This document shows, in pieces, positions 6,100 through 8,990 of a stretch of DNA of 8,990 nucleotides. The translations under genes and the position numbers were made by a program. The notes beneath the pieces were generated by a model that made no database searches, was not told the DNA's origin, and saw only the letters and a list, made by a program, of their open reading frames with translations. The stretch is taken from assembly GCA_025963815.1 (NCBI GenBank), contig JAOQAA010000232.1, positions 1 through 8,990 of the forward strand, written 5' to 3'. Within the stretch, counting starts at the first letter, position 1, and each line of letters begins with the position of its first letter. The stretch is from Capsulimonas sp. (GTDB lineage: Bacteria; Armatimonadota; Armatimonadia; Armatimonadales; Capsulimonadaceae).

Positions 6100-6125
6100 G
6101 TTTCCAGTCCGCCGCGGCTGGAAAC
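6100..6125. other. Hairpin GTTTCCAG/CTGGAAAC
   Basis: Perfect 8-bp arms (6100-6107 and 6118-6125) enclose TCCGCCGCGG, which itself can pair CCG with CGG. It has no adjacent T-tract, so it is not a simple terminator. It lies upstream of the promoter boxes for the surface-protein gene, and downstream of the sedolisin gene, where it could be a 3-prime transcript structure. Confidence 0.4.
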
Positions 6126-6138
6126 GATGGCGCCGGGA

Positions 6139-6163
6139 AAACAAAACCGCAAGGGCGGGCGGC
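6139..6163 (-). terminator. Possible weak terminator of the sedolisin transcript
   Basis: On the minus strand, a short GC stem (CCGC with GCGG, extendable by G-U pairs) is followed directly by TTTTGTTTT. It lies about 130 nt past the sedolisin stop. The stem is short, so this is tentative; no better candidate was found between 6163 and 6291. Confidence 0.3.
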
Positions 6164-6218
6164 CTCTCACTTAAAATGTGTGTCTCCATGAATTGCGATC
6201 TGTCACCAGTATAGCGGC

Positions 6219-6246
6219 TCAATCGTGACGGCGCCGTGACGATTGA
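6219..6246. promoter_or_regulatory. 28-nt near-perfect palindrome containing two CGTGACG boxes
   Basis: The arms TCAATCGT and ACGATTGA flank ACGGC-GCCGT; the only break in symmetry is the G opposite G at 6227 and 6238. Two CGTGACG boxes (6224-6230 and 6235-6241) lie within it. Two more follow at 6256-6262 and 6280-6286. No T-tract follows on either strand, so an operator-like site or an RNA structure is favoured over a terminator. Confidence 0.5.
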
Positions 6247-6291
6247 CGCCAAAAACGTGACGAACTCAAGAATGAGAGGCGTGACGGGAAT

Positions 6292-8769
6292 CTATGGCGC
6301 TGGGAACACAAGGCTGCACGGTTGGGCGGCGTAAATCCAATAGCCCGCGAACGGCGCCAGCGCCCCGCTTGTCTGCCCGATGTAATAGTGCAGCGCGGCG
6401 TCGTAACGGTAGAGGGTCCCGCTGACGGTTCCCGCCGTGACCGCTGCTGCGAAAGACTTGGTAGTCCCACCCGCTGTGACTTGCAGCGAACTGATCGCTG
6501 CGGAGGCGTTGAACGGATCGCCGATCATATTCCAGCCGGCGGCGATGGGGACGGCGTATGGAGTGTTCGCCGGGGCCGCCGTTCCTAGGGCCGGGAGGTT
6601 CGCGGTGGCGCCCAGCCGCACCCAGTAAGCGCGCCCGAGGTGGAATGTGTCCGCCGGAGGCGTTGGGTTCAGTACATAGTTCTCAGTGGCCGGCTCCCAC
6701 GTCGCGACCTTCACCGTGAGGCTTCCGAAGAGAGTGGTGAAGGGCGTTCCCGTGTAATCGTAAGGCGCCGAGATCATCTGCAGTCCTGGCGCGAACGAGT
6801 GCGGCGTTGTGATCGTGAATGTCAGCGGGCCGGCTGGCGTCGCGCTGCTCGGGTCGGAAACGGTAATCGCGGCGGTTCCCACGGCCGTCAGAAACGACGC
6901 CGGGACGGTCGCCGTCAGCGAGGTAGAAGAAACGACCTGCGTCGGCAGCGCCGTTCCGTTCCAGCGCACGATGGAGGATGCGGTGAAGTTCGTTCCTGTC
7001 ACGGTGATGGTCACGCCCAGGCTTCCCGCCGGAGCGGAGCTTGGCGTCAGCTGAGAAATGACCGGCGGATCGGGGCCAAGCGGAGTCGGCACGATCAGCG
7101 AATACAATCCCGCCACCTTCGGGCTTCCCCAGCCCGTCACATAATCCCAGTGCGCCGTACAGGAAAAGGTCCCGTTGCCGCCCGAGAGAATATCGGTGAA
7201 CGCCTGCGGCGCGTTCGACGTGTTCCCGCCGAACTGATAAAGCTTCGGCGTGAGCTGACCGGTGCGGCCGTTCAAGCCCTGGTTGATCAGCGTGTTCGCC
7301 GCGGCGAGCAATGGAGCGCCGGCGCTGGTGCCGCCGAATATCCGCAGCCTTCCTCCGCTGTAAATCCGATAGCCTGGGTTCGCCGTATCGGCGAGCGTGG
7401 CGATATCCGGAAGCTGGCGGAAACCGGTGCTGCTGGTATTGATGACGCCGGGGCCGGCCTGCCAGAACGGACGACTGAAAAATACGCTTAGCCCGCCGCC
7501 GGAACCGGACCAGCCGGTTTCCGTAACGCCGTTCGGAATGGATGTTCCGCCGACACCGGTGACATAGGGACTGGATGCGGGGAAATCGACGGACGGGGTG
7601 ATATTGTTCCCGTCAAACGAGCCGAAATCGCCGGTCGCAACGAAGACGCTCTGCCCCTGCGCCGACATCTGCTGCAAAATCGTATTGACGGAATTGGCGT
7701 AGGCCGACGTGATGTCCTGCTCGCTGTTGCCCCAGCTCACTGAGACCACTGCAATATTGTCCGAAGCAATTTTATTCCAGATCGCCAAATTGCTGTCGTT
7801 CGGGCTTTCATAAAGGTAAATATGGCTGTGCGGCGCCTGTCCGACAATGACGTCCAGGTCCAGCGCAGCCTCGTCTGCGCCGTCGGAATCCGTCGGTCCT
7901 CCGTTGACCAACACCTCGGTCACCGTCGTTCCGGTAAGACTGTAGGTTGATCGGAACGACGCGAAGTCCGCAGCGCTGTAATGTGTGGGCGAAAAGATGG
8001 CGATGGACTGCCCGTCGCCGTTGATCCCATGTAGATGCAGACGATCGAAGCCGTAGTAAGCGGCAAGCGTGCTGGGAGTCGCGGGAGTGGTCAATGTCGC
8101 GACGTGCGGCGCGACGGCAAGCGGCGTCGCCAACGGCGTTGCTAAAGTGGTTAGATCTCGGCCGGGCGCCAAGGCGGGCCGCGCGGCGGCTTCATTGGAA
8201 AGACCGAACAGCCCCTGAACGCGTCCCGCAATTTCGGACGGCAGAGCCGGAGCGCGGTCCGGCGCATGGAACGTCGCCGGCAGGCCGGCGGCGATTTCGA
8301 CTTGCGGCCGGAGATAGCCATGCAGCTTCACGCCGAATGCGCGCTCAGCATCCGCCGTGCGGGCATCCACTGAAACAAACATTTTATTTGGCCAGACCTG
8401 CGTGACCGCGAACCCCTGCGACTTTGCATATTGCGTGACGGTGTCCACATCGGAATCGTCCGCTCCGAACCGCGCTCCGAGCTCGTCCGGCGTGAGCCAG
8501 CGGTGGAAGTTCGGCGAAGACGGATCGTACTGCGACTGGACAAACGAATCTAGCGCCGCCCGTCGCCGGCTCGAAAGCGCGAACACCAGATGGAGCGTAT
8601 CGCTTGCCGCCGGCGTGGCGCGCTCCATCAGTGCGCCGCGCTGGGCGCTCGGGCTGCCCGTAACGGCGACGTTCGCGGTAGGCTGAGCGTGCGCGCTCAA
8701 GCCCATGAACGCGACGCCGGCGAGCAGCAGCGAGGCGCAGTGGTGGAGGGTTCGGTAAAACTGAAGCAT
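6292..8769 (-). CDS. Secreted S53 (sedolisin/kumamolisin-type) serine-carboxyl peptidase with IPT/TIG and duplicated C-terminal domain
   Basis: 825 residues. A signal peptide (1-28, cleaved after S-A-H-A) is followed by a pro-kumamolisin activation domain (about 57-190; motifs S-P-N-F-H-R-W-L-T-P-D-E-L and A-F-G-V-K-L). The S53 catalytic domain is about 235-560. Catalytic residues are visible: E300 and D304 in D-E-A-A-L-D-L-D, D381 (oxyanion Asp) in A-T-G-D-F-G, and S482 in G-G-T-S-A-G-A-P. The calcium-site pattern F-T-D-I and W-D-Y-V-T-G-W-G-S-P follows. Then come an IPT/TIG domain (about 566-652) and a C-terminal region (about 660-825) of two similar halves. Family enzymes are acid-active endopeptidases that remove their own pro-domain. 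ATG 8769 is chosen because AAGGA lies 7 nt upstream and the signal peptide starts there; an in-frame ATG at 8865 lies upstream of the likely promoter. IPT and the extra domain suggest binding to a surface or polymer (inference). Confidence 0.93.
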   Translation of the reverse strand: MLQFYRTLHHCASLLLAGVAFMGLSAHAQPTANVAVTGSPSAQRGALMERATPAASDTLHLVFALSSRRRAALDSFVQSQYDPSSPNFHRWLTPDELGARFGADDSDVDTVTQYAKSQGFAVTQVWPNKMFVSVDARTADAERAFGVKLHGYLRPQVEIAAGLPATFHAPDRAPALPSEIAGRVQGLFGLSNEAAARPALAPGRDLTTLATPLATPLAVAPHVATLTTPATPSTLAAYYGFDRLHLHGINGDGQSIAIFSPTHYSAADFASFRSTYSLTGTTVTEVLVNGGPTDSDGADEAALDLDVIVGQAPHSHIYLYESPNDSNLAIWNKIASDNIAVVSVSWGNSEQDITSAYANSVNTILQQMSAQGQSVFVATGDFGSFDGNNITPSVDFPASSPYVTGVGGTSIPNGVTETGWSGSGGGLSVFFSRPFWQAGPGVINTSSTGFRQLPDIATLADTANPGYRIYSGGRLRIFGGTSAGAPLLAAANTLINQGLNGRTGQLTPKLYQFGGNTSNAPQAFTDILSGGNGTFSCTAHWDYVTGWGSPKVAGLYSLIVPTPLGPDPPVISQLTPSSAPAGSLGVTITVTGTNFTASSIVRWNGTALPTQVVSSTSLTATVPASFLTAVGTAAITVSDPSSATPAGPLTFTITTPHSFAPGLQMISAPYDYTGTPFTTLFGSLTVKVATWEPATENYVLNPTPPADTFHLGRAYWVRLGATANLPALGTAAPANTPYAVPIAAGWNMIGDPFNASAAISSLQVTAGGTTKSFAAAVTAGTVSGTLYRYDAALHYYIGQTSGALAPFAGYWIYAAQPCSLVFPAP

Positions 8770-8832
8770 TCGTACGATCCTTGCGAAGAATTGCCGCTGG
8801 CGGCTGCGGGGAGTATCACTTTTATGACCTCT

Positions 8833-8860
8833 ATTGTAACATAAAATGTTCCTTCGAACA
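8833..8860 (-). promoter_or_regulatory. Sedolisin promoter: extended -10 TGTTACAAT with an inverted repeat upstream
   Basis: On the minus strand, TACAAT (8838-8833) is preceded by TG at the extended -10 position (8841-8840). The -35 region is poor and is covered by the inverted repeat TGTTC-N4-GAACA (8847-8860), well placed for a regulator. Transcription would start near 8826, about 57 nt before ATG 8769. The remaining sequence to 8990 is AT-rich with no gene seen. Confidence 0.45.
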
Positions 8861-8990
8861 CGCAATTATCATGGGCATTAACCGGCCTCGAATGGGTATA
8901 TTAAAGTGTTGATGATTTTTTGAACATTTATTGTCTAAAGGACGTCGTTGCAATATAGAGATCTTAATGGTTTCTTACTCGTCGTGGATA

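Larger units (their letters stand above)
5896..6291. other. Gene-free 396-nt region between the surface-protein gene and the sedolisin gene
   Basis: The part at 5900-6100 is AT-rich and holds two TATAAT boxes on the minus strand. The hairpin at 6100-6125, a possible weak terminator (6139-6163), a 28-nt near-palindrome and the CGTGACG cluster follow. An 81-codon reading frame at 5969-6214 (+) has no ribosome site and no recognisable protein pattern and is not called. No RNA family was recognised. Confidence 0.6.

Noticed and set aside
6061..6180. Possible cyclic-di-GMP (GEMM) riboswitch, prompted by A-A-C-C-G-C-A-A-G-G-like sequence near 6145
   Set aside because: The conserved GACGCAAAGCC-type core and the tetraloop receptor parts are absent on both strands.
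5969..6214. 81-codon open frame on the plus strand in the gene-free region
   Set aside because: No ribosome site, no protein-like pattern, and it covers the promoter boxes of the surface-protein gene.
8770..8865. N-terminal extension of the sedolisin from ATG 8865
   Set aside because: It would place 32 basic residues before an intact signal peptide and overlap the extended -10 box; ATG 8769 has a good ribosome site.

Overview
The window is GC-rich (roughly 58-60% by eye) with AT-rich intergenic patches. It carries six protein-coding genes, one of them cut by the left edge. The gene set is a secreted sedolisin peptidase with a pro-kumamolisin domain, a Thr/Gly-rich surface protein ending in a PEP-CTERM-like sorting signal, a GH36 alpha-galactosidase and several signal-peptide proteins. 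It suggests a free-living, polymer-degrading, Gram-negative-type bacterium, with Armatimonadota (Capsulimonas-like) as first guess and Planctomycetota or Acidobacteriota as alternatives. This is inferred from gene content and style only; there is no rRNA or marker gene.

Layout. Positions 1-282 (-): N-terminal part of a PAP2-type phosphatase. 434-465: terminator of the next gene. 484-873 (-): small SRPBCC (START-like) protein. 874-1105: divergent control region with three short palindromes. 1106-1969 (+): exported protein built of two copies of one domain. 1945-2202: an inverted pair of a structured repeat of about 75 nt, whose hairpins differ in sequence but keep their pairing. 2211-3995 (+): GH36-type alpha-galactosidase. 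4025-4705 (+): four- to five-helix membrane protein with a channel-like C-terminus, probably cotranscribed with the galactosidase. 4731-4773: strong bidirectional terminator. 4780-5895 (-): exported protein with a repeat linker and a C-terminal sorting signal. 5896-6291: non-coding region with promoter candidates, hairpins and a cluster of four CGTGACG repeats. 6292-8769 (-): secreted S53 peptidase. 8770-8990: its promoter region, with no further gene seen.

How the genes fit together. The sedolisin and the sorting-signal protein are exported proteins encoded on the same strand but separated by about 400 nt with their own promoter candidates, so they are probably separate units. The galactosidase has no signal peptide and should act on imported alpha-galactosides in the cytoplasm. 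No transporter or regulator for it lies in the window. The most unusual element is the inverted structured repeat pair, which supplies the stop codon of one gene and ends 8 nt before the start codon of the next.
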